Assembly: GCF_016495725.1 (NCBI RefSeq)
Contig: NZ_CP054705.1
Span: 124,001 to 188,000 of the forward strand
DNA: 64,000 bases
Source: Salicibibacter cibarius
GTDB lineage: Bacteria > Bacillota > Bacilli > Bacillales > Marinococcaceae
Reading direction: 5' to 3'
Position numbers and translations under genes: made by a program. The notes beneath the pieces were generated by a model that saw nothing but the letters and a program-made list of their open reading frames with translations, did no database searches and was not told the DNA's origin. Below are positions 34,568-51,376 of the stretch, piece after piece. Position 1 is the first letter of the stretch; the number at the start of each line of letters is the position of its first letter.

Positions 34568-35332
34568 ATGATTCTTGTTGTCGATATTGGGAATACACAT
34601 ATTGTTTTTGGGGTATACAAGGAACGGCAATTGCTAAACCATTGGAGAATTTCAACGGTTCATGACAAAACCGAAGATGAATACGGCGTATTAATGTGTA
34701 CACTCCTTGAAAACAAACAGATTGCCGTCGATAAGATTAAAGGCGTTATCATCTCGTCGGTAGCACCCTCGCTCATGTTCGCGTTTGAACATATGGCTCA
34801 GAAGTATTTTAAGCAACCCCCCATGGTTGTTGGCCCGGGCATCAAAACAGGATTAAACATTCTATATGACAATCCACGTGATGTAGGTGCTGATCGTATC
34901 GTGAATGCAGTAGCGGCCATTGAAGAATATGGAACGCCTCTCGTCATCGTTGATTTCGGTACGGCAACGACATTTTGTTATATCGATGAGAAGGGAAGCT
35001 ATGTAGGAGGGGCGATCGCCCCCGGCATTACAATATCAACAGATGCCTTGTATACCCATGCGTCAAAACTTCCGCATATTGAAATCACGGCGCCCCAATC
35101 CGTTGTCGGCCAAAATACAATCCATGCGATGCAATCGGGAATTTTCTATGGTTATATTGGCCAGGTTGACGGAATTGTCAATCGAATGAAGGCACAAGCG
35201 GCTAAAGAACCAACGGTGATCGCCACAGGGGGACCATCGGAATTAATCGGCCAATCTGCTGCCTCGATCGATACCGTCGATGCATTTTTGACGCTAAAAG
35301 GACTGAAGATGATCTATGATAAAAATAAATAG
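34568..35332 (+). CDS. coaX: Type III pantothenate kinase CoaX
   Basis: 254 residues in the ASKHA fold: [17 protein letters not shown] (phosphate 1), [11 protein letters not shown], and [15 protein letters not shown] (phosphate 2). It phosphorylates pantothenate in the first step of coenzyme A synthesis. AAAGGGTTGAACCT precedes ATG 34568. Placement between ftsH and hslO is the conserved Bacillus order. Confidence 0.95.
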   Translation: MILVVDIGNTHIVFGVYKERQLLNHWRISTVHDKTEDEYGVLMCTLLENKQIAVDKIKGVIISSVAPSLMFAFEHMAQKYFKQPPMVVGPGIKTGLNILYDNPRDVGADRIVNAVAAIEEYGTPLVIVDFGTATTFCYIDEKGSYVGGAIAPGITISTDALYTHASKLPHIEITAPQSVVGQNTIHAMQSGIFYGYIGQVDGIVNRMKAQAAKEPTVIATGGPSELIGQSAASIDTVDAFLTLKGLKMIYDKNK

Positions 35333-35394
35333 GCTATTCATCAAAATCTATCGTTAATATCAGTGAATAATGATGGTCATAACACGAGCTAGCT

Positions 35395-35435
35395 AGCGGA
35401 GGGAAAACATGGGGACTCCTGCGGGAAAGCGTTGT
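35395..35435. repeat. Fragment of a common Bacillaceae intergenic repeat
   Basis: GGGGACTCCTGCGGGAAAGC lies in the coaX-hslO gap. The string resembles a short repeat often seen between Bacillaceae genes; this is from memory and was not searched. Confidence 0.35.
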
Positions 35436-35552
35436 ATTTTTTCGTAGTGGTGACTAACTTTCTTGATTACACCTATTTGTCAACTATAGATTTTTGTGTG
35501 ACCCAATTAAGCATTAATAAAGTGCGAAAAGCATAAAGGAGGTTTTTTTCCT

Positions 35553-36452
35553 TTGCAAGATTATCTTATAAAAACAACAGCCTTTGAACAACAAGTGCGC
35601 GTATACGCGGCGATAACGACTGATATGGTAAACGAAGCCGTGCGGCGTCATCAAGCCTATCCTACGGCGTCGGCCGCGCTTGGTCGTGCGATGACCGTTT
35701 CTACGATGATGGGTGCAATGATGAGCGGCGACGATAAACTTACGGTGAAGGTTGAAGGGGACGGTCCTCTCGGCCCGGTCATCGTCGACAGCACGGCAGA
35801 AGGAAATACAAGGGGGTATGTGCACAATCCCCGGGTTCATTTTGAATTAAATCGTTTCGGCAAACTTGATGTCGCCCGCGCTGTTGGACATAGCGGTCAT
35901 ATTGCTGTCGCCAAGGATCTCGGTATGAAAGAAACGTTTACGAGCCATTCCCCTATTGTATCGGGAGAATTGGGAGAAGACTTCACGTATTACTTTACGA
36001 CGTCCGAACAAGTTCCTTCCTCTGTCGGACTTGGCGTCCTTGTGGATACGGATCATTCTGTTTTAACAGCGGGAGGATTTATCGTACAAGTTTTACCCGG
36101 AACAGAAGAAGCCGTCATCGATCACGTGGAGAAACACATTGAAGCGGCTCCGCCAATCTCAAAATTAATTGAACGGGGGTACAATCCGGAACGCATCGTC
36201 GAGACGGTCACAGGCGGAGATTATCAATTTTTGGAAAAAATGCCCGTGCAGTTTGAATGTTCATGCTCAAAGGAACGGATTGGACGCGCGATGGTTGGGT
36301 TGGGAAGCGAGGAAATCAAATCGATGATTACGGAAGATCACGGCGCGGAGACGGAATGCCATTTTTGCCATGCCAAATATCAATTTAACGTTGAAGATTT
36401 AATGCAATTAAAACAAGAAGCATTGAGTCAGGAAAATTACAAGGGGCGATAA
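35553..36452 (+). CDS. hslO: Redox-regulated chaperone Hsp33
   Basis: 299 residues from a TTG start at 35553, with AAAGGAGG upstream. The C-terminal redox switch has the four zinc cysteines as CSC (FECSCSKERI) and CHFC (ECHFCHAKY). On oxidation they release zinc and unfold to activate the holdase. The N-terminal domain is complete (KTTAFEQQVRVYAAITTDMV). It stands before cysK as in B. subtilis (yacC-cysK). Confidence 0.95.
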   Translation: MQDYLIKTTAFEQQVRVYAAITTDMVNEAVRRHQAYPTASAALGRAMTVSTMMGAMMSGDDKLTVKVEGDGPLGPVIVDSTAEGNTRGYVHNPRVHFELNRFGKLDVARAVGHSGHIAVAKDLGMKETFTSHSPIVSGELGEDFTYYFTTSEQVPSSVGLGVLVDTDHSVLTAGGFIVQVLPGTEEAVIDHVEKHIEAAPPISKLIERGYNPERIVETVTGGDYQFLEKMPVQFECSCSKERIGRAMVGLGSEEIKSMITEDHGAETECHFCHAKYQFNVEDLMQLKQEALSQENYKGR

Positions 36453-36461
36453 CTGGCTCCG

Positions 36462-36490
36462 TTGACAAATAGAACCGATTCGGGTACAAT
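36462..36490 (+). promoter_or_regulatory. SigA promoter of cysK
   Basis: A perfect TTGACA (36462-36467) and TACAAT (36485-36490) are 17 bases apart. Downstream, ATAATACCAATAAACATACT leads to GGGAATT, which faintly resembles the CymR operator used for cysK in Bacillus, but the match is too weak to call. Confidence 0.8.
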
Positions 36491-36538
36491 GAATATAATA
36501 CCAATAAACATACTGGGAATTAAGAGGAGGAAGAATTG

Positions 36539-37468
36539 ATGAGCAAAGTAGTTAATTCCATTACTGAACTAATTGGGAATACCCCTCTCGTGAAATTAAA
36601 TCGACTAACGGGAGAAAACGATGCCGATGTTTATTTAAAGCTTGAATTTTCCAATCCAGGAAGTTCTGTAAAAGACCGTATTGCCTTGGCAATGGTTGAA
36701 CGGGCTGAAAAGGAAGGCAAATTAAAACCCGGCGATACGCTTATAGAAGCGACGAGTGGGAATACAGGGATAGGACTCGCGATGGTTGCCGCCGCGAAAG
36801 GCTACCGTTCCGTTCTCGTCATGCCGGATACGATGAGCCAGGAACGCCGTAATTTGTTGAGAGCATATGGAGCAGAACTCGAACTGACTCCCGGTGCAGA
36901 GGGCATGGGCGGCGCGATCCGTAAAACGAATGAATTGGCTGAAGAAAAGGGTTACTTTATTCCGGAACAGTTCGAAAATCAAGCCAATGTGGACATCCAT
37001 CGGGAAACGACAGGCCGGGAATTGCTCGAACAAGTGGATGGACAAATTGATGCATTTGTAGCCGGGATAGGTACCGGCGGAACGATAACCGGTGCCGGCC
37101 GACTGTTAAAAGAACACCATCCGAACCTCAAAAACATTGCTGTTGAACCGGCGGACGCACCTGTGTTGTCTGGTGGCGAAAAAGGCCCTCATAAAATCCA
37201 AGGCATTGGTGCCGGGTTTGTTCCGGGAATTTTGGATACGGAAGTCTATGATGAAGTTGCAACAGCGACAACCGACCAAGCCTTTGAATACGCTCGCCGC
37301 GCTGCTCGTGAAGAAGGCATCTTAGGCGGTATTTCTTCAGGCGCCGCGATTTATGTCGCCGTGGAAGAAGCCAAAAAGCAGGGGAAAGGAAAGAAAGTCG
37401 TTGCCGTAATTCCGTCCAACGGTGAACGTTATTTAAGTACACCGCTTTATCAGTTTGATGATGAGTAA
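36539..37468 (+). CDS. cysK: Cysteine synthase A (O-acetylserine thiol-lyase)
   Basis: 309 residues. The PLP lysine is in [13 protein letters not shown] (about Lys45), followed by the TSGNTG phosphate and substrate loop and [11 protein letters not shown]. It makes cysteine from O-acetylserine and sulfide. AAGAGGAGG precedes ATG 36539. cysE, which supplies O-acetylserine, lies in the window at 63073 under a cysteine T-box. A strong terminator follows cysK. Confidence 0.96.
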   Translation: MSKVVNSITELIGNTPLVKLNRLTGENDADVYLKLEFSNPGSSVKDRIALAMVERAEKEGKLKPGDTLIEATSGNTGIGLAMVAAAKGYRSVLVMPDTMSQERRNLLRAYGAELELTPGAEGMGGAIRKTNELAEEKGYFIPEQFENQANVDIHRETTGRELLEQVDGQIDAFVAGIGTGGTITGAGRLLKEHHPNLKNIAVEPADAPVLSGGEKGPHKIQGIGAGFVPGILDTEVYDEVATATTDQAFEYARRAAREEGILGGISSGAAIYVAVEEAKKQGKGKKVVAVIPSNGERYLSTPLYQFDDE

Positions 37469-37495
37469 TTATTAGAGGTATCTTTTCTTCCTGCC

Positions 37496-37536
37496 GGAGA
37501 AAACAAGTGCTTAGCCTTGTTTTCTCCGTTTTTTTA
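37496..37536 (+). terminator. Strong intrinsic terminator after cysK
   Basis: A 12-base perfect stem GGAGAAAACAAG / CTTGTTTTCTCC with an eight-base loop, followed by GTTTTTTT. Confidence 0.95.
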
Positions 37537-37631
37537 ATAGTGCTTGATTGGTCATTGATTGCCCCTTTTGTCAATGATAAACTATAAAGGAGTTACTGAG
37601 AGGAGTACGGATGAGCAGAGGAGGAGAAGAG

Positions 37632-38222
37632 ATGTTATTTGTGATTGATAATTATGATTCATTTACGTATAATCTCGTTCAATATTTGGGTGAACTAGGG
37701 GAAGAATGTTTGGTGAAACGTAACGATGAAACATCGGTGAAGGAGATCGCGGAGATGCAACCGGACCGGTTAGTGATATCGCCGGGGCCTTGTGATCCCA
37801 ATCAAGCCGGGGTCACGCTTGAAGCGGTTCAATATTTTAGCGGTCGGCTTCCCGTTCTCGGTGTTTGCTTGGGGCATCAGGCTATTGGTCAAGTATTCGG
37901 TGGCAAAGTCGTACAGGCGTCCCGATTGATGCATGGGAAAACTTCTCGTTTGATTCACGATAACCAAACATTATATAGAGGGATTCCTCAAGAAACGAAC
38001 GTCATGAGGTACCATTCTTTAACGGTAGAATCGGCTTCTCTGCCTGATTGCCTGGAGGTTACGGCTTGGACGGAGGAAGGAGAATTGATGGGTTTCCGGC
38101 ACCGTAACCACCCAACGGAAGGCGTCCAATTTCATCCGGAATCGATCATGTCCGAGCATGGCAAGGAGATGCTCGCCCAATGGCTGGCTGCGTATACAAC
38201 CCCTGACCTTTTGGGCGTTTAA
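37632..38222 (+). CDS. pabA: Aminodeoxychorismate/anthranilate synthase glutamine amidotransferase subunit
   Basis: 196 residues. It is a class I amidotransferase with nucleophile LGVCLGHQAIGQ (Cys about 80) and HPESIMSEHGKE at the C-terminus. It supplies ammonia to PabB (folate) and possibly TrpE. ATG 37632, after GGAGGAGAAG, is preferred to 37611 because MLFVIDNYDSFTYNLVQ is the family start. In B. subtilis pabB precedes and pabC follows; neither is present here, where folP comes next. Confidence 0.92.
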   Translation: MLFVIDNYDSFTYNLVQYLGELGEECLVKRNDETSVKEIAEMQPDRLVISPGPCDPNQAGVTLEAVQYFSGRLPVLGVCLGHQAIGQVFGGKVVQASRLMHGKTSRLIHDNQTLYRGIPQETNVMRYHSLTVESASLPDCLEVTAWTEEGELMGFRHRNHPTEGVQFHPESIMSEHGKEMLAQWLAAYTTPDLLGV

Positions 38223-38258
38223 TTTAAACTCGGAGTTGCAAAGGAGGGGGCGGAAATA

Positions 38259-39107
38259 TTGGTTAGCGATCGCTCAATTTATGGAGATGGATGGACACTC
38301 GACTTTTCCGAAAAAACAATGGTAATGGGTGTTTTAAACGTGACGCCCGATTCATTTTCCGATGGGGGTTTTTATAGCACTATTGACCAGGCGGTGGCAA
38401 GGGCTAAAGAAATGGTGGCAGAAGGTGCGGATATCATAGATATCGGCGGGGAATCAACACGCCCGGGCTTTGAAGCAGTTTCCTTGGAAGATGAACTTTC
38501 TAGGGTTTTGCCGGCAATACGTGCTGTGTCAAAAGCCGTGGATGTTCCTATTTCGATTGATACGTATAAAGCTGAAACAGCTCGGCAAGCGATAGAAGCA
38601 GGCGCTGATATCATTAATGACATTTGGGGCGTTAAATATGACGAACAAATGGCTACGGTCGCTGCCGAAGCTCAAGTGCCAATCATCTTGACGCATAACC
38701 GGGAACATCCGTCCTATGATGATCTTATTCCGGAGATTATTGCTGATTTGAAAAAGAGTATTGATACATGCATATCAGCAGGGGTGAAGCATTCCAACAT
38801 CATTCTTGATCCCGGCATTGGTTTTGGGAAATCACACGAGGATAATCTGGAAACGATGCGCCGTTTGGATGAGATCGTGGAACATGGGTTTCCGGTTTTA
38901 TTGGGAACCTCAAGGAAATCAATCATTGCCAAAACCCTCGGCCTCCCGGCTCATGAACGCTTGGAAGGCACCGGGGCGACAGTTAGTCTCGGCGTCGAAC
39001 GTGGCTGTGATATCGTGCGTGTTCATGATGTAAAAGAAATGGCTCGAACTGTACGGATGATGGATGCAATGCTCGGAAAAGGAAAGGTTGGGGTTCCGTT
39101 TGGATAA
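38259..39107 (+). CDS. folP: Dihydropteroate synthase
   Basis: 282 residues from TTG 38259, with AAGGAGGGGG upstream. Signatures are MVMGVLNVTPDSFSDGG, GADIIDIGGESTRPGF and ILDPGIGFGKSHEDN. It condenses p-aminobenzoate with dihydropterin pyrophosphate and is the sulfonamide target. It overlaps folB by eight bases, so translation is coupled within the folate cluster. Confidence 0.96.
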   Translation: MVSDRSIYGDGWTLDFSEKTMVMGVLNVTPDSFSDGGFYSTIDQAVARAKEMVAEGADIIDIGGESTRPGFEAVSLEDELSRVLPAIRAVSKAVDVPISIDTYKAETARQAIEAGADIINDIWGVKYDEQMATVAAEAQVPIILTHNREHPSYDDLIPEIIADLKKSIDTCISAGVKHSNIILDPGIGFGKSHEDNLETMRRLDEIVEHGFPVLLGTSRKSIIAKTLGLPAHERLEGTGATVSLGVERGCDIVRVHDVKEMARTVRMMDAMLGKGKVGVPFG

Positions 39108-39459
39108 GGTGTTTGTGACCGGAATGAAATTCTACGCATATCACGGTGTTTTTCCCGAAGAAAACAAGCTCGGGCAACGCTTTATCGTAGATGTTGTATT
39201 GGAAGCCGATTTAAGGGCAGCGGCTGACCGTGATGATATAGGGAAAAGCGTTGATTACGGAGAGGTTTATGAAGTAACAAAGCAAGTCTTGGAAGGGCGA
39301 ACGTATCAATTGGTGGAATCGATTGCCGAGAAAGTCGCTGAACAAATGCTGAACACTTTTTCCATTGTGGAACGGACAACAGTGAAAGTCATCAAACCTG
39401 ATCCTCCCATCTCCGGCCATTACGACCATGTCGCGATTGAAATTGTGAGGAGCCGGTAA
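39100..39459 (+). CDS. folB: Dihydroneopterin aldolase
   Basis: 119 residues from a TTG at 39100, overlapping the folP stop. VFVTGMKFYAYHGVFPEE and GHYDHVAIEI match FolB; the length fits (about 120). It cleaves dihydroneopterin to 6-hydroxymethyldihydropterin and glycolaldehyde. The frame extends upstream to ATG 39064 but that part lies inside folP and lacks family similarity. folK begins at the base after its stop. Confidence 0.94.
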   Translation: MDKVFVTGMKFYAYHGVFPEENKLGQRFIVDVVLEADLRAAADRDDIGKSVDYGEVYEVTKQVLEGRTYQLVESIAEKVAEQMLNTFSIVERTTVKVIKPDPPISGHYDHVAIEIVRSR

Positions 39460-39993
39460 ATGAATACTGCTTATGTTGCACTAGGATCAAATATTGGGGA
39501 CCGGGCAGGGTATTTGCAAAAAGCGCTTAAAGAAATTAATCGAGAGCAGACGATCCGGATATTCTTGATTTCCTCAATATACGAAACCGAACCGGTAGGT
39601 TTTGAATCACAGCCTTATTTTCTTAATATGGCAATCGCGATTAAAACCGATGACCCTGCCGAACATTTATTGGCAAAGCTACAATCGATCGAGTCACGGT
39701 TGGATCGCGTGCGGAACAAGGAACAAAATGGTCCGAGAACGATGGATCTTGACATTCTTTTATTTAACGATGAGAATATGGAGAAGAATGGGTTGTGTAT
39801 CCCTCATCCGCGCATGCACGAGCGTGCTTTTGTGCTCGTTCCCATGGCAGAAATTGCTCCGCGAGAAGCAATTCCGACTTGCAAACAAACGATCGAACAT
39901 ATTTTACATTTAATGCCGGAAAGACTTAGAAAGGAAGTCCGTTTATGGAAACGACAAGGGCAGGGGGAAGAGTTCGGGCTTTTCGAAAATTGA
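39460..39993 (+). CDS. folK: 6-hydroxymethyl-7,8-dihydropterin pyrophosphokinase
   Basis: 177 residues. YVALGSNIGDRAGYL at the start, then NKEQNGPRTMDLDILLF with the ATP/Mg-binding aspartates, and PHPRMHERAFVLVPM. It transfers pyrophosphate from ATP to hydroxymethyldihydropterin, the step before FolP. ATG follows the folB stop directly (TAAATG). Its 3' end overlaps the next small gene by 49 bases. Confidence 0.96.
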   Translation: MNTAYVALGSNIGDRAGYLQKALKEINREQTIRIFLISSIYETEPVGFESQPYFLNMAIAIKTDDPAEHLLAKLQSIESRLDRVRNKEQNGPRTMDLDILLFNDENMEKNGLCIPHPRMHERAFVLVPMAEIAPREAIPTCKQTIEHILHLMPERLRKEVRLWKRQGQGEEFGLFEN

Positions 39994-40172
39994 AAGGTTA
40001 TACCCAGCAAAGCTTTGCAAAGAAAATGCATATGTCCGTATCCGTTATCGGTGAAATCGAACGCGGAACAAGACCGGCGGAAGAAGACTTTATTAAACGT
40101 GCATCCGATCTTTTGGACATTTCGATTGAAGAGTTGTTGGGCGAAAATCAAATTGAGGATCAGAGTCGGTGA
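39945..40172 (+). CDS. yazB: XRE-family small helix-turn-helix protein (YazB-like)
   Basis: 75 residues, nearly all a Cro/C1 helix-turn-helix: VRAFRKLKGYTQQSFAKKMH then MSVSVIGEIERGTRPAEED. It occupies the B. subtilis yazB position between folK and dusB. It overlaps folK by 49 bases in another frame and overlaps the alternative GTG start of dusB. Its target is not known. Confidence 0.85.
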   Translation: METTRAGGRVRAFRKLKGYTQQSFAKKMHMSVSVIGEIERGTRPAEEDFIKRASDLLDISIEELLGENQIEDQSR

Positions 40173-40177
40173 GATAC

Positions 40178-41167
40178 ATGTTACAAATTGGAAATATTAA
40201 AATGGACAACCAAGTGGTTGTGGCGCCTATGGCCGGTGTCAGCAATCCCGCGTTTCGTTTGATTGCCAAGGAGTTTGGTTCCGGCCTTGTTTGTGCCGAA
40301 ATGATTAGCGACAAGGCTATTTTACATGAGAATGAAAAATCCATGAAAATGTTATATGTGGACGAAAGGGAGAAACCCCTCAGTCTGCAAATTTTCGGAG
40401 GCGACAAAGAATCGCTTGTTGCTGCCGCTCAAGTTGTTGATCAACAAACGAATGCAGATATTATTGATATTAATATGGGCTGCCCGGTGCCGAAAGTGAC
40501 GAAATGCGATGCCGGTGCGCGCTGGTTGCTCGATCCCGATAAAATTTATGATATGGTCGACGTAGTCGCCCGCAATGTACAAAAACCGGTGACCGTGAAG
40601 ATGAGAACCGGCTGGGATGACGATCATGTTTACGTGCTCGACAATGCACAAGCAGTGGAATCGGCAGGTGGTCAAGCCGTATCGGTGCACGGTCGGACCC
40701 GTTATCAAATGTATGAAGGTTTGGCGGATTGGGACCTTATTCGGGAAGTGAAAGAGACGGTGAACATTCCGGTCATCGGGAATGGGGATGTCAATACCCC
40801 TCAAGATGCCAAACGTTTACTTGACGAAACCGGTGTTGACGGCGTGATGATTGGGCGCGCGGCATTAGGCAATCCATGGATGCTATATCGCACTGTAAAA
40901 TACTTGGAAGATGGTTCGTTACCTGATGAACCTAACGCCAAAGAAAAAATGGATGTCTGCATGCTTCATATGGATCGCTTGATTGAATTAAAAGGCGAAA
41001 AAATTGCTGTGCGTGAAATGCGAAAGCATGCAGGATGGTATTTGAAAGGGATGCGCGGCAACGGAAAAGTGCGAGGCAAGATTAATGAACTCGACCATAG
41101 GGATGATGTGGCAGAGGTTTTGTACCGGTTTGTCGAGGGCTTGGAAGGAGCGGCCACTGTGCAATAG
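40178..41167 (+). CDS. dusB: tRNA-dihydrouridine synthase DusB
   Basis: 329 residues. FMN TIM-barrel signatures: VVAPMAGVSNPAFRLIAKEF, DINMGCPVPKVTKCDAGA with the catalytic cysteine, VHGRTRYQMYEG and GVMIGRAALGNPW. It reduces uridines in tRNA. ATG 40178 is preferred over GTG 40169 by the family start (MLQIGNIKMDNQVV). It precedes lysS as in B. subtilis. Confidence 0.94.
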   Translation: MLQIGNIKMDNQVVVAPMAGVSNPAFRLIAKEFGSGLVCAEMISDKAILHENEKSMKMLYVDEREKPLSLQIFGGDKESLVAAAQVVDQQTNADIIDINMGCPVPKVTKCDAGARWLLDPDKIYDMVDVVARNVQKPVTVKMRTGWDDDHVYVLDNAQAVESAGGQAVSVHGRTRYQMYEGLADWDLIREVKETVNIPVIGNGDVNTPQDAKRLLDETGVDGVMIGRAALGNPWMLYRTVKYLEDGSLPDEPNAKEKMDVCMLHMDRLIELKGEKIAVREMRKHAGWYLKGMRGNGKVRGKINELDHRDDVAEVLYRFVEGLEGAATVQ

Positions 41168-42954
<1,787 letters not shown>

Positions 42955-42959
42955 AATGG

Positions 42960-43019
42960 GCACGGACACTGCATTGGTATAATCGCTAATGCAGTGTGTA
43001 TACCCCGTCATGTCCGTGC
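42960..43019 (+). terminator. Nested hairpin after lysS
   Basis: Outer arms GCACGGAC / GTCCGTGC (42960-42967 with 43012-43019) enclose inner arms ACTGCATT / AATGCAGT (42968-42975 with 42988-42995). There is no T-run, so termination would be imperfect. Confidence 0.5.
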
Positions 43020-43162
43020 ATGAAGAGGAGTTTGAACCCCGAGCTGATGCAAGTGTAAAATTTGTAGAAATTAATACTTGTCATAAATGTTATCAGGTGG
43101 TATATTTTTATTTGTCGTTGCCTCGCGCAACAAAGGGCAACAAAAATTGATTAAAAAAGTTG

Positions 43163-43191
43163 TTGACACGGCTTTTTGATAGTGGTAGCAT
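43163..43191 (+). promoter_or_regulatory. Ribosomal RNA promoter
   Basis: A perfect TTGACA at 43163-43168 has TAGCAT 17 bases downstream (43186-43191). Transcription would enter a ~130-base leader that contains the 16S processing arm. No such promoter precedes the second 16S gene. Confidence 0.6.
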
Positions 43192-43225
43192 TATAAGAGT
43201 CGCCGTAAGGAAACGCGACTTTATC

Positions 43226-44962
<1,737 letters not shown>

Positions 44963-45077
44963 CAAGTGGGAAAGGCGTTCTTTGAAAACTGAATAACGCG
45001 ATAAAGCTTGAAACGACACACACCGGGTGTCAAAAAAGAAACGAGCGTTTCTTGGAAGAAAGGCCCATGCCTTGTGT

Positions 45078-48011
<2,934 letters not shown>

Positions 48012-48082
48012 ACCCATGGGTCACCCGGAAGCCGTCGGTCAAGCTTAAGCGTTATTCAGTTTTGGGAGAATGGCTCCCACGG

Positions 48083-48199
48083 TCAGGTGACGATAGCGAA
48101 GAGGCCCCACCCGTTCCCATGCCGAACACGGACGTTAAGCTCTTCAGCGCCGATGGTAATCGGGCGGCAACGCCCCGTGAGCGTAGGACGTCGCCTGGC
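48083..48199 (+). rRNA. 5S ribosomal RNA
   Basis: About 117 bases. Ends CAGGTGACG / CGTCGCCTG pair. The core CGTTCCCATGCCGAACACGG and GTTAAGCTCTTCAGCGCCGA is unmistakable. Confidence 0.96.
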
Positions 48200-48208
48200 A
48201 AAGTTTGT

Positions 48209-48284
48209 GGAGGGTTAGCTCAGTTGGGAGAGCATCTGCCTTACAAGCAGGGGGTCGACGGTTCGAGCCCGTCACCCTCCACCA
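48209..48284 (+). tRNA. tRNA-Val (TAC)
   Basis: Acceptor GGAGGGT / ACCCTCC, anticodon TAC in CTGCCTTACAAGCAG, CCA encoded. First of seven tRNAs directly after 5S. Confidence 0.97.
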
Positions 48285-48288
48285 TTAT

Positions 48289-48364
48289 GCCGGTCTAGCT
48301 CAATTGGCAGAGCAACTGACTTGTAATCAGTAGGTTGGGGGTTCAAGTCCTCTGGCCGGCACCA
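48289..48364 (+). tRNA. tRNA-Thr (TGT)
   Basis: Acceptor GCCGGTC, anticodon TGT in CTGACTTGTAATCAG, T-loop GGTTCAAGTCC, CCA encoded. Confidence 0.97.
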
Positions 48365-48380
48365 TTTTACATAACATAAT

Positions 48381-48456
48381 GAGCCATTAGCTCAGCTGGC
48401 AGAGCATCTGACTTTTAATCAGAGGGTCGGAGGTTCGAATCCTCCATGGCTCACCA
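48381..48456 (+). tRNA. tRNA-Lys (TTT)
   Basis: Acceptor GAGCCAT / ATGGCTC, anticodon TTT in CTGACTTTTAATCAG, CCA encoded. Confidence 0.97.
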
Positions 48457-48461
48457 TTTTA

Positions 48462-48536
48462 GCGGGAGTAGTTCAGCGGTAGAACACCACCTTGCCAAGG
48501 TGGGGGTCGCGAGTTCGAATCTCGTCTTCCGCTCCA
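48462..48536 (+). tRNA. tRNA-Gly (GCC)
   Basis: Acceptor GCGGGAG, anticodon GCC in CACCTTGCCAAGGTG, CCA encoded, 75 bases. Confidence 0.96.
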
Positions 48537-48539
48537 TAG

Positions 48540-48616
<77 letters not shown>

Positions 48617-48719
48617 TTTATTGTAAACTGAAAGTGGGTAATTAGAAGTTGGATTAAAAGATTTGCTACAAAAAAATCAAGGGATCCAACCTCAAACCTC
48701 TAGCATCTAATTTTTAGAA

Positions 48720-48796
48720 CGGGAAGTAGCTCAGCTTGGCAGAGCACTTGGTTTGGGACCAAGGGGTCGCAGGTTCAAATCCTGTCTTCCCGACCA
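48720..48796 (+). tRNA. tRNA-Pro (TGG)
   Basis: Acceptor CGGGAAG / CTTCCCG, anticodon TGG in TTGGTTTGGGACCAA, CCA encoded. The ~100-base gap before it holds inverted short repeats (AGAAGTTGGAT ... ATCCAACCTC). Confidence 0.97.
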
Positions 48797-48809
48797 TGAT
48801 ATAAAATTT

Positions 48810-48885
48810 GGGGCCTTAGCTCAGCCGGGAGAGCGCCTGCTTTGCACGCAGGAGGTCAGCGGTTCGATCCCGCTAGGCTCCACCA
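48810..48885 (+). tRNA. tRNA-Ala (TGC), first copy
   Basis: Acceptor GGGGCCT, anticodon TGC in CTGCTTTGCACGCAG, CCA encoded. Identical to the copy at 50772. The long 16S repeat begins three bases after it. Confidence 0.97.
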
Positions 48886-48887
48886 CT

Positions 48888-50624
<1,737 letters not shown>

Positions 50625-50646
50625 GTTCCTACATATTTTAACAGAT

Positions 50647-50723
50647 GGGCCTGTAGCTCAGTTGGTGAGAGCGCACGCCTGATAAGCGTGAGGTCGGTGG
50701 TTCGAGTCCACTCAGGCCCACCA
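50647..50723 (+). tRNA. tRNA-Ile (GAT)
   Basis: Acceptor GGGCCTG / CAGGCCC, anticodon GAT in CACGCCTGATAAGCGTG, CCA encoded. It is in the position of the usual 16S-23S spacer tRNA. Confidence 0.97.
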
Positions 50724-50771
50724 TCTTTTAGAAATTAGAAGTGGGAAGTTGGATCTGATATCTAAAATAAT

Positions 50772-50847
50772 GGGGCCTTAGCTCAGCCGGGAGAGCGCCT
50801 GCTTTGCACGCAGGAGGTCAGCGGTTCGATCCCGCTAGGCTCCACCA
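50772..50847 (+). tRNA. tRNA-Ala (TGC), second copy
   Basis: Identical in sequence to 48810-48885. In a standard Bacillus rrn spacer, 23S would come next; here it does not. Confidence 0.97.
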
Positions 50848-51310
50848 TAATCATTAATGAACACAGACGGCATTGCGGTCTTTTTTTTTATGGAATTAAT
50901 AAAGGTAAGTATTTCTTGGAAACTAATGTAAAACCGCTAAATTATGCGGTTGCCTGGGTTTGTGGAAAAAGCCCTGCAAAATCAGCGTCGGTTTCGTTCA
51001 TGCACGGGCTATGGACCCTGAAAGAGCCGTATTCCCCCGGTTTCGGTCGTCATGCCCGGGTCATGGAGTCCGAAGTGGTGAATCTCTCCGTGTTCAGTCA
51101 CCATGAACGTTATGGACCCCGATAGCAGCTTAGTCTTTTTTATTTTCTCCTCTCCACCCTCTTTCCCTTTCACTCCTCTCAATACCGCGAATCCTTTTTT
51201 GTTTTCCGACTCAAATTTTAGTCTTATGGCATGAATCTTTTTATTTCAGGCTATCCTGTTACCGTGGATGGCGCCTTTTTAATCGGCAATGATAGTGAGG
51301 CAAGTGCTGA
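50848..51310. other. Gap before ctsR: T-run and degenerate tandem repeats
   Basis: CAGACGGCATTGCGGTC followed by nine T (about 50866-50889) is a weak terminator for the RNA operon. 50990-51125 holds diverged repeat units (separate entry). The remainder is C/T-rich and no gene is supported; the 69-codon frame at 50916 has no ribosome site. Confidence 0.5.
50990..51125. repeat. Diverged relative of the 52-bp repeat, about three units
   Basis: Units start near 50996, 51046 and 51097 (50-51 bases apart) with cores such as CGGTCGTCATGCCCGGGTCA and CAGTCACCATGAACGTTATG. They share the (C/T)(A/G)GTC..CATG...ATGGA.CCCG pattern of the array at 17074. Confidence 0.6.
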
Positions 51311-51311
51311 C

Positions 51312-51340
51312 TTGAAAATGCAATGAATTTGTATTATATT
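51312..51340 (+). promoter_or_regulatory. SigA promoter of the ctsR operon
   Basis: TTGAAA (51312-51317) and TATATT (51335-51340) are 17 bases apart, immediately upstream of the CtsR operator. Confidence 0.75.
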
Positions 51341-51342
51341 AA

Positions 51343-51359
51343 AGTCAAAGATAGTCAAG
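51343..51359 (+). promoter_or_regulatory. CtsR operator
   Basis: AGTCAAAGATAGTCAAG matches the CtsR heptad repeat (RGTCAAANANRGTCAAA) at all but the last base. It overlaps the expected transcription start, so CtsR would repress its own operon. Confidence 0.9.
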
Positions 51360-51376
51360 GTCAGGGGGTGGGTATG

